64,000 nucleotides of DNA from Ignavibacteria bacterium (GTDB taxonomy: Bacteria > Bacteroidota > Ignavibacteria > Tepidaquicellales > OLB5): NCBI GenBank assembly GCA_020852705.1, contig JADZAP010000040.1:162282-226281 (forward strand), given 5' to 3'. Shown piece by piece: positions 25,105 to 34,737 of the stretch (the first letter of the stretch is position 1; each line of letters starts with the position of its first letter). The position numbers and the translations under genes were made by a program. The notes under the pieces were generated by a model. The model was not told the DNA's origin. It searched no databases and was given only the letters and a program-made list of their open reading frames with translations.

Positions 25105-26487
25105 ATGGAAAAATATATTGTAGATATTGTTTATTTAATAGGATCAATTTCTTTTATTATCGGATTAAAGATGCTAAGTCATCCTGATACTGCCAGAAGG
25201 GGGAACCTGTACGCGGCAGCAGGTATGATAATCGCAATTTTAGCAACCATTTTTCTTGATAAAACAATAGGTAACTATCTCTGGATATTTGGAGGAATTG
25301 CAATAGGCACCATTATTGGCTGGATAGCTGCTAAAAAAGTTAAAATGACTGCTATGCCGCAAATGGTATCTTTATTTAACGGAATGGGCGGCGCTTGTGC
25401 ATCGGTTATTTCCATTGTTGAATATACCAGACATGATTTTTCACATGGCGGAGCAGCATTTGTTGCCATAATTATGGCAGGTTTAATTATTGGAACTGTT
25501 TCCTTTGCCGGCAGCATGATTGCTTTTGGAAAATTAAACGGCAACATTGGCGATAAAGTTTTCCCCGGGCAAAAATTTATTAATTTAGTTATACTTTTAG
25601 CTGCTGTTTCACTTGCAGTATATCTTTCAATACAGCATCATGGTGATGATACTTTGTTAATTGTAACACTTGGTATAGCAGTATTGTATGGTATAATGTT
25701 TGTAATGCCAATCGGCGGAGCTGATATGCCTGTTGTAATTTCTTTATTAAATTCATTTACAGGTGTTGCTGCCGCATTTGGCGGATTTGTATATAATAAT
25801 CAGGTAATGTTAACAGGCGGTATCTTAGTTGGCTCAGCGGGTACAATATTAACTATCCTAATGTGCAAAGCTATGAACCGCTCGCTGTTTAATGTAATTG
25901 CAGGTGCTTTTGGAAATACAAGCGGCACAAGCTCAAGCGGTGATAAACAGCAGGGCACAGTAAAAGAAATTTCTGTTTCAGATGCTGCAGTATTGCTTGC
26001 ATATTCAAAAAAGGTTTTCATTGTACCGGGTTACGGACTTGCTGTAGCACAGGCACAGCATACTTGCCATGAGCTTGAAAAGTTATTGGAAGATAAAGGT
26101 GTAGAAGTTAAATATGCAATTCACCCTGTTGCAGGCAGAATGCCAGGTCACATGAATGTGCTTCTTGCAGAAGCAGATGTGCCTTATGATAAGCTATTAG
26201 AAATGGAAGATGCAAACAGTGAAATGCCAAATACCGATGTAAGTATAATTATCGGTGCAAATGATGTTGTTAATCCGGCTGCAAGGCATGACCAATCAAG
26301 TCCCATTTACGGAATGCCAATACTTGATGTAGATAAATCTGCAAATGTAATTGTTATGAAACGCTCAATGGCAGCAGGATATGCAGGAATTGAAAATGAA
26401 CTTTTTTACTACCCAAATACCAGAATGCTATTTGGTGATGCAAAGGCATCTTTAACAAAACTTGTAAGTGAAGTAAAAGCTTTGTAA
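25105..26487 (+). CDS. pntB: NAD(P) transhydrogenase subunit beta
   Basis: 460 residues from the ATG at 25105; a longer in-frame TTG at 25075 overlaps pntAB and is rejected. The N-terminal 270 residues are membrane domain II with about nine helices, including MSHPDTARRGNLYAAAGM and NGMGGACASVISIVEY. The C-terminal 180 residues form NADP(H)-binding domain III with VPGYGLAVAQAQHTCHEL, HPVAGRMPGHMNVLLAEA and GANDVVNPAARHD. Together with PntAA and PntAB the enzyme is complete. A strong terminator follows at 26559. Confidence 0.97.
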   Translation: MEKYIVDIVYLIGSISFIIGLKMLSHPDTARRGNLYAAAGMIIAILATIFLDKTIGNYLWIFGGIAIGTIIGWIAAKKVKMTAMPQMVSLFNGMGGACASVISIVEYTRHDFSHGGAAFVAIIMAGLIIGTVSFAGSMIAFGKLNGNIGDKVFPGQKFINLVILLAAVSLAVYLSIQHHGDDTLLIVTLGIAVLYGIMFVMPIGGADMPVVISLLNSFTGVAAAFGGFVYNNQVMLTGGILVGSAGTILTILMCKAMNRSLFNVIAGAFGNTSGTSSSGDKQQGTVKEISVSDAAVLLAYSKKVFIVPGYGLAVAQAQHTCHELEKLLEDKGVEVKYAIHPVAGRMPGHMNVLLAEADVPYDKLLEMEDANSEMPNTDVSIIIGANDVVNPAARHDQSSPIYGMPILDVDKSANVIVMKRSMAAGYAGIENELFYYPNTRMLFGDAKASLTKLVSEVKAL

Positions 26488-26558
26488 TTTGGTTTTATAT
26501 AAAGACTTCAATATTATTTAAACGATATTTTAAAATTCAATATTTTGAAAATATTATA

Positions 26559-26590
26559 AAAGAACGCTTATTCAGCGCTCTTTTTTTTAT
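26559..26590 (+). terminator. Rho-independent terminator of the pnt operon
   Basis: Stem AAAGA-A-CGCT/AGCG-C-TCTTT (26559-26568 and 26574-26583) with one A-C mismatch and the loop TATTC, followed by a run of T's. Confidence 0.8.
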
Positions 26591-26674
26591 TATTTTAATC
26601 GGTATTTATCTCATTTTCTGCAAATTAAAATATATTTCATTATGAAAATTTATTAAGCATATTTAACCTTTATA

Positions 26675-27955
26675 ATGATAAAAATGCGGTTAATATTAAT
26701 ACTCATCCTTTGCATATCGGTTCAAGCCCAATGGCAAAAGCTTAATACATCAGGCAATGTGCCGCATTTAAAAAATGCATCTGCAATATATGACCCCGTA
26801 GGTAACAGGATGGTAGTTTACGGAGGAAGAAATGCAACAGGATTAAGCAATGAAATGTGGAGTCTGAACTTAAATGATAACAGCTGGGTTCGGATTATTC
26901 ATTCCGGTGGTCAAGGTCCTGCTGCTAGATATACACATAATGCTTATTATGATCCCACAAATAACACAATGATAATTTGGTCAGGTCAAGGTGAAGGCGG
27001 TATTCTATACAATGATGTTTGGTTATTCAGTTTTGCAGCAAGCCAATGGAATATGATTTGGGCTGATAGCAATGTAAGCTGGGCTCCCCTTAAAAGATAC
27101 GGCACAGCAAGTGTATTTGAACCTGTTTCAAGAAAATTTACAACATTTGCCGGATTCACAACAAGCGGCAGATTTGAAGATACATGGACTTTTGATGTTG
27201 ACCAGCATTTTTGGGTTGAAAGGACAAATTCTGTTCATCCGCCAAAGCGGTGCCTGCATACTGCAGTGTATGCAGGTGAACTTGGGAGAATGGTTATTTA
27301 CGGCGGGCAGGATACCGGTCCGCTTGATGATATTTGGCAGTGTGCATTAAGCAGTTATACATGGAGTGATATTACTCCTGCCATTAAACCCCCTGCAAGA
27401 TTCTGGAATTCTATGATTTATTACGGCAACGGAAATATATTGATTTTTGGGGGACTTGGTACAACTGCAAAAAATGATATGTGGAAATTTAATATGACAA
27501 CTAATACCTGGCAGAATATATTTCAGGGCTTTACCCTGCCTGCGGCAAGGTGGGGAATGCATACAATTTATGTTCCTGCAGATGATAAGATGATTATTTT
27601 TGGCGGTGAAGGGGATTCATTGTATAAAGATACATGGCAGTTCAGCAATATAAATACTATTGGAATAGAAAACATTACCTCAGAAATTCCGGATGAATAT
27701 ATGCTTGAACAAAATTATCCTAATCCGTTCAATCCAAAAACAAACATAAATTTTCAGATACCAAAAAAAGATTATGTTGAGCTGAATCTGTATAATTCTT
27801 CAGGAGCTTTGGCTGGAATATTGGCTGCACAAGAGCTTGCTGCAGGTAAATACAGCTATAGCTTTAACGCTAACGGATTGCCAAGCGGTTTATACTTTTG
27901 CAGATTAATTGCAGGAAATTATAAAAAGACTATTAAAATGATTTTGATAAAATAA
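26675..27955 (+). CDS. Secreted kelch-repeat protein with T9SS sorting domain
   Basis: 426 residues. A signal peptide (about residues 1-20, ending CISVQAQ) precedes about five kelch-type beta-propeller blades, each with a pattern like RMVVYGGRNATG-LSNEMWSLNLNDNSWVRI, VIYGGQDTGPLDDIWQ and MIIFGGEGDSLYKDTWQF. The last 80 residues are a type A T9SS sorting domain starting LEQNYPNPFNPKTNINF and ending IKMILIK. It is predicted to be secreted or cell-surface. An alternative start at 26684 gives a cleaner signal peptide. The gene is 4 bases upstream of the DUF192 gene. Confidence 0.9.
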   Translation: MIKMRLILILILCISVQAQWQKLNTSGNVPHLKNASAIYDPVGNRMVVYGGRNATGLSNEMWSLNLNDNSWVRIIHSGGQGPAARYTHNAYYDPTNNTMIIWSGQGEGGILYNDVWLFSFAASQWNMIWADSNVSWAPLKRYGTASVFEPVSRKFTTFAGFTTSGRFEDTWTFDVDQHFWVERTNSVHPPKRCLHTAVYAGELGRMVIYGGQDTGPLDDIWQCALSSYTWSDITPAIKPPARFWNSMIYYGNGNILIFGGLGTTAKNDMWKFNMTTNTWQNIFQGFTLPAARWGMHTIYVPADDKMIIFGGEGDSLYKDTWQFSNINTIGIENITSEIPDEYMLEQNYPNPFNPKTNINFQIPKKDYVELNLYNSSGALAGILAAQELAAGKYSYSFNANGLPSGLYFCRLIAGNYKKTIKMILIK

Positions 27956-27959
27956 TTTA

Positions 27960-28499
27960 ATGAAACAAAAGGGAAAATCAAAAAGTAAAGCTAAAAGAAG
28001 CGTTTCTTTCTGGAATCAAAGGAATATAATTATACTTATTGCATCGGCGATTGTATTGATTGCAGTATATTTTTTCTTTATTAACAAATCAAGTAATGAG
28101 CCTCAATGGGTTAAAGAAGGTGAGTTAACAATATTAAAAGCATCAGATAGAAACAGGCTTGCACATATTGAAATAGAAGTTGCATCAAATCCAACTGAGC
28201 GTCAGCAGGGGTTAATGTATCGCAGTCACATGGATGAAGATAAAGGAATGCTTTTTATTTTTGATAGAGAAGAAATGCAGGCATTCTGGATGAAAAATAC
28301 AATTATACCGCTTGATATAATTTTTATATCCAGCAAAGGTGTAATAAATACAATTCACAGCCAAACAACACCTTTTTCAGAAAAGTCATTGCCTTCAAAA
28401 ATTAAATCGCAGTTTGTGCTGGAAGTAAACGGTGGTTTTTGCCAACGGCATGGAATAAAAGAAGGTGATTTGATTGAATATAAGCTTGACCATAAATAA
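27960..28499 (+). CDS. DUF192-domain membrane-anchored protein
   Basis: 179 residues. A lysine-rich cytoplasmic start (KQKGKSKSKAKRS) is followed by one transmembrane helix (about residues 24-42), so the soluble domain is probably periplasmic. That domain is DUF192: ASNPTERQQGLMYRSHMDEDKGMLFIF, AFWMKNTIIPLDIIFI and ALEVNGGF-type LEVNGGFCQRHGIKEGD. The function of the family is not established. It follows the kelch gene closely. Confidence 0.9.
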   Translation: MKQKGKSKSKAKRSVSFWNQRNIIILIASAIVLIAVYFFFINKSSNEPQWVKEGELTILKASDRNRLAHIEIEVASNPTERQQGLMYRSHMDEDKGMLFIFDREEMQAFWMKNTIIPLDIIFISSKGVINTIHSQTTPFSEKSLPSKIKSQFVLEVNGGFCQRHGIKEGDLIEYKLDHK

Positions 28500-28731
28500 T
28501 TATTATTATTCGATAAATTCTTTTTAAATTAAAGTAATTTATCAGGATTTATACATATTTTAATTTATCACCCTTTCATTTTTATGGTTGAAAAAAACTC
28601 ACTTCTTTTTGGTTTTGTTTTTTGAATACTTTATATATTTTAATACTATTCTAACCAAAAAATTAACAAAAATACAAAAATTTAACCAAAAACGAATATT
28701 TTAACACACGGTTAAGATAGACGGGAAAAAT

Positions 28732-29349
28732 ATGTTTAAAAAATTTTTACCAAAACAAAATAACTTTTTTGATCTTTTAAAAGAACTTACGGCATCTGTA
28801 AATGAATCAGCAAAACTGCTGAATGAAATGCTGAATAAAAATACAAATTATGCTGAGTATTCCAGTAAGATACATTTCATAGAAAACAGATGTGATGATA
28901 TTACTCATCAAATAGTAAATGACCTGAATGATACGTTTATTACTCCTATAGATAGAGAAGATATTTTTGCCCTTGCAAACTCATTGGATGATATTATTGA
29001 TACAATTGATACAATTGCAATCAGAATGAGCATGTATAAAATGAAATCTGAATTGCAGTTTGCACCTCAGCTTGCAGATATTTTGGTAATTCAAACCGGT
29101 GTGCTTGATGATGTGATTAAAAATATTCAGGAACCCAAACAAACAACCGATAAGATAGTTCAGGTTAAAACCCTTGAAACCGAAGGTGATATTGTTTTTA
29201 AAGATGCACTGCTGCAATTGTTTGAAGAAGAACAGGATATTAAAGAACTGATAAAAAAGAAAGAAATTCTTGAAATTATAGAAAAAGCTATAGATAGATG
29301 CCAGACTGCAGCAACAGTAATTGAAGGAATTTTAATTAAAAATATGTAA
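28732..29349 (+). CDS. PhoU-like DUF47 protein, phosphate transport-associated
   Basis: 205 residues, all alpha-helical, of the DUF47/TIGR00153 family related to PhoU. Conserved acidic stretches such as ENRCDDITHQIVNDL, DREDIFALANSLDDIIDTIDT and LETEGDIVFKDALLQLF are typical and probably bind metal clusters. It sits 13 bases upstream of the PiT transporter, the usual arrangement, and is expected to regulate that transporter. The upstream gap 28500-28731 shows no clear RNA or operator. Confidence 0.93.
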   Translation: MFKKFLPKQNNFFDLLKELTASVNESAKLLNEMLNKNTNYAEYSSKIHFIENRCDDITHQIVNDLNDTFITPIDREDIFALANSLDDIIDTIDTIAIRMSMYKMKSELQFAPQLADILVIQTGVLDDVIKNIQEPKQTTDKIVQVKTLETEGDIVFKDALLQLFEEEQDIKELIKKKEILEIIEKAIDRCQTAATVIEGILIKNM

Positions 29350-29362
29350 GCGCCGGTATTTT

Positions 29363-30349
29363 ATGTTTGAACTTGTACTGATAGTAATTATAATAGCTTT
29401 AGTATTTGATTTTCTTAATGGCTTTCATGATTCAGCTAATTCTATTGCTACAATTGTATCAACCGGTGTACTTTCACCCCAAAAAGCAGTATTGTTTGCT
29501 GCTTTTTTTAATTTTATAGCAGCATTTGCATTTGGTGAAGCAGTTGCTAAAACCGTTGGCAGCGGCCTTGTAAGACTTGAGCATGTTGATATATATATAA
29601 TTCTTGCCGGACTGATTGGTGCAATTTTCTGGAATATTTTTACATGGTATTTTGGTATTCCGGTAAGTTCATCTCATGCACTTGTTGGCGGTTACGGCGG
29701 TGCTGCAATTGCAAAACTTGGCTGGGATGTTATTATTTGGTCGGGTTATGAAAAAGTAATTTTATTTATTGTTCTTGCTCCAATATTGGGTTTTATTTTT
29801 GGCTTAATTAATATGCTGATAACAAGCTGGGTTGTTAGAAAGAAAAAACCAAGATCAGTTGATAATGCATTCAGAAAACTACAATTGTTTTCAGCAGCAT
29901 TTTACAGCTTTGGGCACGGCTCTAATGATGCCCAAAAAACTATGGGAATAATTGTTTCTGTTCTTGTTGCAACAGGTTATCAGCCGGAATTTCATGTGCC
30001 TGTATGGGTAGTAATGTCCTGTCATTTGGCAATTGGACTTGGAACAATGTTTGGCGGATGGCGTATTGTTAAAACAATGGGTATGAAAATTACTAAACTT
30101 AAACCAATTGGCGGATTTTGTGCTGAGTTTTCAGGAGCTACTACTCTTTTATTAACTGCTGTGTTTGGAATTCCTGTAAGTACTACTCAAACTATTACAG
30201 GTTCAATTCTTGGCGTAGGCAGCGTTAAAAGACTTTCTGCAGTAAGATGGGGTGTTGCCGGTAAAATATTGTGGGCTTGGGTTTTAACCATACCGCTTTC
30301 AGGGTTAGCGGGTGCTTTTTTCTATTGGGTAATCAGTCATTTTATCTGA
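29363..30349 (+). CDS. PiT-family inorganic phosphate transporter
   Basis: 328 residues and about 10 transmembrane helices. It has the duplicated PiT signatures: GFHDSANSIATIV near residue 20 and YSFGHGSNDAQKTMGII near residue 178. The motif GIPVSSSHALVGGYGGA in the first half and GIPVSTTQTITGSI in the second are typical. It imports phosphate with H+ or Na+ as low-affinity uptake and is paired with the PhoU-like gene upstream. Confidence 0.95.
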   Translation: MFELVLIVIIIALVFDFLNGFHDSANSIATIVSTGVLSPQKAVLFAAFFNFIAAFAFGEAVAKTVGSGLVRLEHVDIYIILAGLIGAIFWNIFTWYFGIPVSSSHALVGGYGGAAIAKLGWDVIIWSGYEKVILFIVLAPILGFIFGLINMLITSWVVRKKKPRSVDNAFRKLQLFSAAFYSFGHGSNDAQKTMGIIVSVLVATGYQPEFHVPVWVVMSCHLAIGLGTMFGGWRIVKTMGMKITKLKPIGGFCAEFSGATTLLLTAVFGIPVSTTQTITGSILGVGSVKRLSAVRWGVAGKILWAWVLTIPLSGLAGAFFYWVISHFI

Positions 30350-30458
30350 TTAAATTAACTTCAGCAAAAAATATTTTAATTTCTTATAATAAATATTTAT
30401 AATTTTTAAAAAATAAATTCATTGAAAATAAAAATACATACCTTTATGCTTGTATATT

Positions 30459-33065
30459 ATGGCACAAAATAATACAAATCAGCAGCTTAAATTTAAAGCT
30501 ATATCTTTAAAAGTACACAGTACTAATGAATGGCTTTATGGCAATAAAAAAAAATACCGCCAGGTATTTGATGCAAATCAAATTAAATTTATATATGCAG
30601 AGCTTGCTTTAAATAATCTTTTATTTAATTTAGAAGATTGGCAGATTAATGTTAACTTTAAAGTATTTGATCAGAATAATTCGGTTTTATGTGATAAAAC
30701 TGTTTCTCAAACAATTCTAAAGAGTGAAGATATATCTTATATAAGATATTCCTGGGGAAAACCTGAGCCCGGAGTTTACTGGATAAAAGGCAATTACAGA
30801 TGGGAAGCATGGGTTGAAGGAATTCTTGCAGGAACTGCATATTTCTACACCCTTAATGAAGGGGAACTTCTGGATGACGGCTCTCCATATTTTAAACTAA
30901 CTTCACTTAAGCTGTATGAAAGTCCGTTTGAATCAGATGCATTTGGAAAGAGAAATTATCTGAAAACTTTTAATGCTGAAACTACCAGATATATGTGGAT
31001 TGAGATTGAAGGAAATAATCTGCAGTATAAAAAAATGCCTTGGATGGGTGAATTTATAATACGAATAAGAAACAAATCCGGGGACAGCATTGCAGATATA
31101 TATGACCTGTATAATTACGGTAACTCTATTGAGCTTGTTAGATTTATAAGAGGCTGGGGAAGCAAAGAGCCGGGAAGCTGGTATGAAGGTGAGTATATTG
31201 TTGATATAATTTTATTAGAAAAACTGCTTGGTACAGTTAATGTGAAATTTGCAAAACAGGAAGAAACAGATCCTGAAGCAGGTAAATTTTACCTTCCGGG
31301 AGAAGGAATTCCTGCTGCTCCCATTGACCAACCTGCAGGTGAAGTACTTTCTGAAGCGGAAATAATGAAAGAATTAAACGAGTTGATAGGTTTGGTAACT
31401 ATTAAAGAAAGTATTAATGATTTATATGACTATTTAAAATTTGTAAAGCTTAGGCAGGCAAAAGGATTTGATGACAAAGAAAAAATTAACCTTCATGCAG
31501 TTTTTACAGGAAATCCCGGAACTGGCAAAACTAAAGTTGCCTTAATGCTTGGTAAAATTTATAAGAATTTGGGTGTTCTTTCAAAAGGTCATGTTTACGA
31601 GGTTGACAGAACTGATTTAGTTGGTGAGTTTATCGGGCAAACCGGACCAAAAGTTAAAGAAGCTATTAAAAAAGCAAGGGGCGGAATTCTTTTTATTGAT
31701 GAAGCATACTCACTTGCCAGAAAAGGTGATACCGAAAGAGATTTTGGCAAAGAAGTTATTGAGATACTTATAAAAGAGCTCTCAGATGGTCCGGGTGACT
31801 TAGCTGTAATAGTTGCAGGTTATCCTGATGAAATAAATTTCTTTTTGGAATCCAATCCGGGTTTGAAATCAAGGTTCAATCATTATTTCCATTTTCCTGA
31901 TTATACACCAAGTGAACTGCTTCAGATTGCAAATTATCACGCTGAGCAGATTGATGTTGATCTTGATAAAGATTCTGAAGAATATTTATATGCCAGATTA
32001 GTAGAAGCTTACCGTGACAGAGACAGGACATTTGGCAATGCAAGGTTTGTAAACTCGGTGGTTGATGAAGCTAAAATGAATATGGGCTTGCGCGTTATGG
32101 ATGGAAATACAAATACAGAGACTCTTGATAATACTGCTTTAAGTACAATTAAAATTGAAGATATTAAAGAAATTTTCAGAAAGAAGGAAAACAAAGGAGT
32201 TGATATTCCCCCCGATGAAGAACTGATGCGTGACTCAATAGGTGAGCTTAACAAACTTATTGGTCTTAATGATATTAAAGCTGATATTCACGAAATGGTT
32301 AAACTTGTTAGATATTACAAAGAAATTGGAAAGGATGTAACAAGATCATTTTCACTGCATTCAGTTTTCACTGGGAATCCCGGAACGGGTAAAACTACAG
32401 TTGCCAGAATTATGGCACGGATTTTCAGGGCACTTGGTGTACTGGAAAAGGGACATTTGGTTGAAGTTGACCGTGAAGAACTAGTTGCAGGATATATAGG
32501 GCAAACTGCTATTAAAACTGCTGAAAAAATTGATGCTGCTATGGGTGGTGTACTTTTTATAGATGAAGCGTATTCATTAATGGGTTCAAGCGAAAATGAT
32601 TTTGGCAAAGAGGCAATTGAAATCATTTTAAAAAGGATGGAAGATAACAGAGGAAAGTTTGTTGTTATTTGTGCGGGATATACTGGTGAAATGGAAGAAT
32701 TTTTGAAAATGAATCCGGGATTGAAATCAAGATTTGACAGGAAATTCAATTTTCCGGACTATACCGAAGAAGAACTTTATGCAATTGCCAAGCTGATGTT
32801 AAATGAGCAGGAACTTGTTTTTGATTCACCAGCAACTGAGTATTTTAAACAGCACATCAAATCACTTTACAGTTCAAGAGATAAATTTTTTGGTAATGCC
32901 AGAGAAATTCGTAAATCTATTGCCGAAGCAGTTAAAAACCAGAATTTAAGACTTGCTGAAATTCCAAAAGAAAAAAGAACTGCTGAAATGATTAAAACAG
33001 TTACCCTTGATGATGTTAAAGAGCTTAATACTGTAATTAAAGAAATTAAACGTATGGGATTTTGA
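30459..33065 (+). CDS. Tandem AAA+ ATPase (CbxX/CfxQ-SpoVK type) with duplicated N-terminal beta domain
   Basis: 868 residues from the ATG at 30459. Two AAA+ modules of the CbxX/CfxQ family follow each other: module 1 with Walker A GNPGTGKT (351-358) and Walker B ILFIDEA (410-416), module 2 with Walker A GNPGTGKT (639-646) and Walker B VLFIDEA (698-704). Both keep GLKSRF and FPDYT segments. Residues 8-265 form two similar beta-rich units sharing the pattern WGxxEPG (about 99-105 and 233-239), then a glycine and a tyrosine. The N-terminal units are not recognised; they may bind a client or ligand. The family includes Rubisco activase and SpoVK. The next gene is 19 bases away. Confidence 0.85.
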   Translation: MAQNNTNQQLKFKAISLKVHSTNEWLYGNKKKYRQVFDANQIKFIYAELALNNLLFNLEDWQINVNFKVFDQNNSVLCDKTVSQTILKSEDISYIRYSWGKPEPGVYWIKGNYRWEAWVEGILAGTAYFYTLNEGELLDDGSPYFKLTSLKLYESPFESDAFGKRNYLKTFNAETTRYMWIEIEGNNLQYKKMPWMGEFIIRIRNKSGDSIADIYDLYNYGNSIELVRFIRGWGSKEPGSWYEGEYIVDIILLEKLLGTVNVKFAKQEETDPEAGKFYLPGEGIPAAPIDQPAGEVLSEAEIMKELNELIGLVTIKESINDLYDYLKFVKLRQAKGFDDKEKINLHAVFTGNPGTGKTKVALMLGKIYKNLGVLSKGHVYEVDRTDLVGEFIGQTGPKVKEAIKKARGGILFIDEAYSLARKGDTERDFGKEVIEILIKELSDGPGDLAVIVAGYPDEINFFLESNPGLKSRFNHYFHFPDYTPSELLQIANYHAEQIDVDLDKDSEEYLYARLVEAYRDRDRTFGNARFVNSVVDEAKMNMGLRVMDGNTNTETLDNTALSTIKIEDIKEIFRKKENKGVDIPPDEELMRDSIGELNKLIGLNDIKADIHEMVKLVRYYKEIGKDVTRSFSLHSVFTGNPGTGKTTVARIMARIFRALGVLEKGHLVEVDREELVAGYIGQTAIKTAEKIDAAMGGVLFIDEAYSLMGSSENDFGKEAIEIILKRMEDNRGKFVVICAGYTGEMEEFLKMNPGLKSRFDRKFNFPDYTEEELYAIAKLMLNEQELVFDSPATEYFKQHIKSLYSSRDKFFGNAREIRKSIAEAVKNQNLRLAEIPKEKRTAEMIKTVTLDDVKELNTVIKEIKRMGF

Positions 33066-33084
33066 AAAATTTAATAAATCTTAA

Positions 33085-33489
33085 ATGGAATTTGTTATTA
33101 TTGCAGCGGTAATTGCTGTTATAGTATTATTATTTATTTACATTTCCAAAAGCGGAGCAAAATTAATTGCTGAGAGGGAAGCAAAAATTTTAAAAGCACA
33201 AAAAGCTAAAGCATTGGTAATTGGTTCTCACGCAGCGGGTATTCGCGGTACGGGTTCAGGAGGTCAATATCAGGGTTATGAAATGACTCTTGATGTTTCA
33301 AATCAATTTAAGGCATCTTACCGAGCTAAAAGTGTCTGGGAGGTTTATCCAATGGGTGCCCCAAAGGTGCAAAATGGTATGGAAGTTAATGTTAAAATTG
33401 ATGCTGATGATGACCAGATAATCTACCCTATGGAGCAGGGTTTGGCTTTTAGCTGGAATTACCTAATGATGCACAAGAAGAAAAAATAA
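33085..33489 (+). CDS. Small single-TM protein downstream of the tandem AAA+ gene
   Basis: 134 residues, unrecognised. The N-terminal helix FVIIAAVIAVIVLLFIYI (3-20) is followed by a charged segment AKLIAEREAKILKAQKAKA and then a soluble domain with beta-like stretches (QYQGYEMTLDVSNQFKASYRAKSVWEVYPMG, NVKIDADDDQIIYPM), ending in a basic KKKK tail. It lies 19 bases after the AAA+ gene, so the two are probably translated from one mRNA and may act together at the membrane. Confidence 0.65.
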   Translation: MEFVIIAAVIAVIVLLFIYISKSGAKLIAEREAKILKAQKAKALVIGSHAAGIRGTGSGGQYQGYEMTLDVSNQFKASYRAKSVWEVYPMGAPKVQNGMEVNVKIDADDDQIIYPMEQGLAFSWNYLMMHKKKK

Positions 33490-33511
33490 ATTAATTAAAA
33501 CATTTTTTGTA

Positions 33512-33985
33512 TCATCTGTAATTTTTAATATAGTTATCCAGCTCAACTACATTTGATTCAAATACAAATGAATTGTAAAGCTTGTAATAATTATAAGGAT
33601 CAACAGTATTTTTAAACACATATTTTGCCAATTCAAGTTTATTTGATTCAAAAACAAACCATGTTAAAATTTCCTTTACCTGCTCAGTTGAGAAATAATT
33701 ATTATCAATTACACTTTTTGTCATATCCATTTTTGTTGATTCAAAAGTTCTATCGGCAATAAGCTGCTTAAATTCTGCAAAATCACGGTTAGACATTTTC
33801 CTGTAATCATTATATCCTGTCTGGTTATCAGGTGATTTATACCTGCAATCTTTGCAGTTATCACAACTGCAATTACAGTAATTATCTGAATTTTTAAAGT
33901 TTTTGTCATCATGATAATTTGAAAATATATTCTGCGTGGATATGAAGATAATTACTGTAAATAGAATTGTATTAATTGATTTCAT
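33512..33985 (-). CDS. Secreted DUF4476-domain protein with cysteine-rich linker
   Basis: 157 residues. A signal peptide (1-22) precedes a short linker with a dense cysteine cluster CNCSCDNCKDCRY (about 37-49). The C-terminal 90 residues are DUF4476: three repeated helical segments, FKQLIADRTFESTKMDMTK, ILTWFVFESNKLELAKYVF and LYNSFVFESNVVELDNYI. The F-ES-K/V-EL pattern repeats about every 40 residues. Function is unknown; the cysteines could bind metal or form disulfides. It converges with the small membrane-protein gene. Confidence 0.75.
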   Translation of the reverse strand: MKSINTILFTVIIFISTQNIFSNYHDDKNFKNSDNYCNCSCDNCKDCRYKSPDNQTGYNDYRKMSNRDFAEFKQLIADRTFESTKMDMTKSVIDNNYFSTEQVKEILTWFVFESNKLELAKYVFKNTVDPYNYYKLYNSFVFESNVVELDNYIKNYR

Positions 33986-34125
33986 AGAATATTTAATTTA
34001 GTTATTGAAATTTATTTATTCTACAATGCAATATACAGGAAGTTTCTATATTTTGTGTAAATGAATGTAAAAGGTTGTGAATTATTGAAAATACAGATAT
34101 ATAAATTTATAATGAAAAAAAATTA

Positions 34126-34683
34126 TTACATTTTTTTAAGATCCGTAAACTGATATCCCAGCTTCAGAATATTTTCTGATTTCTTTTCATCTGGCACTAG
34201 CTCAATTATATATCCATCAATTTTCTGCTGAACATTAATCACATCATCCACATCAAATGCACTGATAACATGCTTATCATCTAAATGTGAACGGGCATCC
34301 TTGCTTAATGCCTGACCTTCTGAAAATTCAGGGTTCCGATTAAGCTTTTCAAATATGCTGTCTGTTTCATCTCTTAGAACAAAAGGTATTAAATTATGAA
34401 ATTCTGTGAAATATCCTTCTCTATAATACCCAATATTGCCAATAACCAAAGCAGGAAATTTTTTATCATAAGGTTTACCTTCTTTTATTTTAATGTTAAA
34501 TCCATCGGCATTATTTAAAATCATATATGCATCAACATGAGTTGCATATTTCCATGACTTTTTCATTTGTGATTTCATAGATTCCATATCTTTACCAACA
34601 CCTATAAAAAGATTATGAGATTCAAGCATATCACCGGGATTATAGCCACCAAGCAGAACTACAAATAAATTTAAATTTTCCAT
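34126..34683 (-). CDS. DUF1543-domain protein
   Basis: 185 residues, cytoplasmic, no signal peptide. The family motif LFVVLLGGYNPGDMLESHNLFIGVG starts the protein, followed by KKSWKYATHVDAYMIL, and a second similar half with LPFVLRDETDSIFE and AFDVDDVINVQQKIDGYIIELVP. The two halves suggest an internal duplication. No function is known for DUF1543. It sits between DUF4476 and the tRNA-Glu terminator. Confidence 0.78.
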   Translation of the reverse strand: MENLNLFVVLLGGYNPGDMLESHNLFIGVGKDMESMKSQMKKSWKYATHVDAYMILNNADGFNIKIKEGKPYDKKFPALVIGNIGYYREGYFTEFHNLIPFVLRDETDSIFEKLNRNPEFSEGQALSKDARSHLDDKHVISAFDVDDVINVQQKIDGYIIELVPDEKKSENILKLGYQFTDLKKM

Positions 34684-34696
34684 AATTATTTTTTAA

Positions 34697-34733
34697 TTAA
34701 AAATGCCTCAAAACCGTTAGATTTTGAGGCATT
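34697..34733 (-). terminator. Terminator of tRNA-Glu
   Basis: On the minus strand a perfect 12-bp stem AATGCCTCAAAA/TTTTGAGGCATT (34702-34713 with 34722-34733) is followed by a T tract. It starts five bases after the tRNA end. Confidence 0.88.
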
Positions 34734-34737
34734 CCAG

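Noticed and set aside
32315..32749. Minus-strand open frame inside the tandem AAA+ gene
   Set aside because: Shadow of the second AAA+ module; no signal peptide or family match seen.
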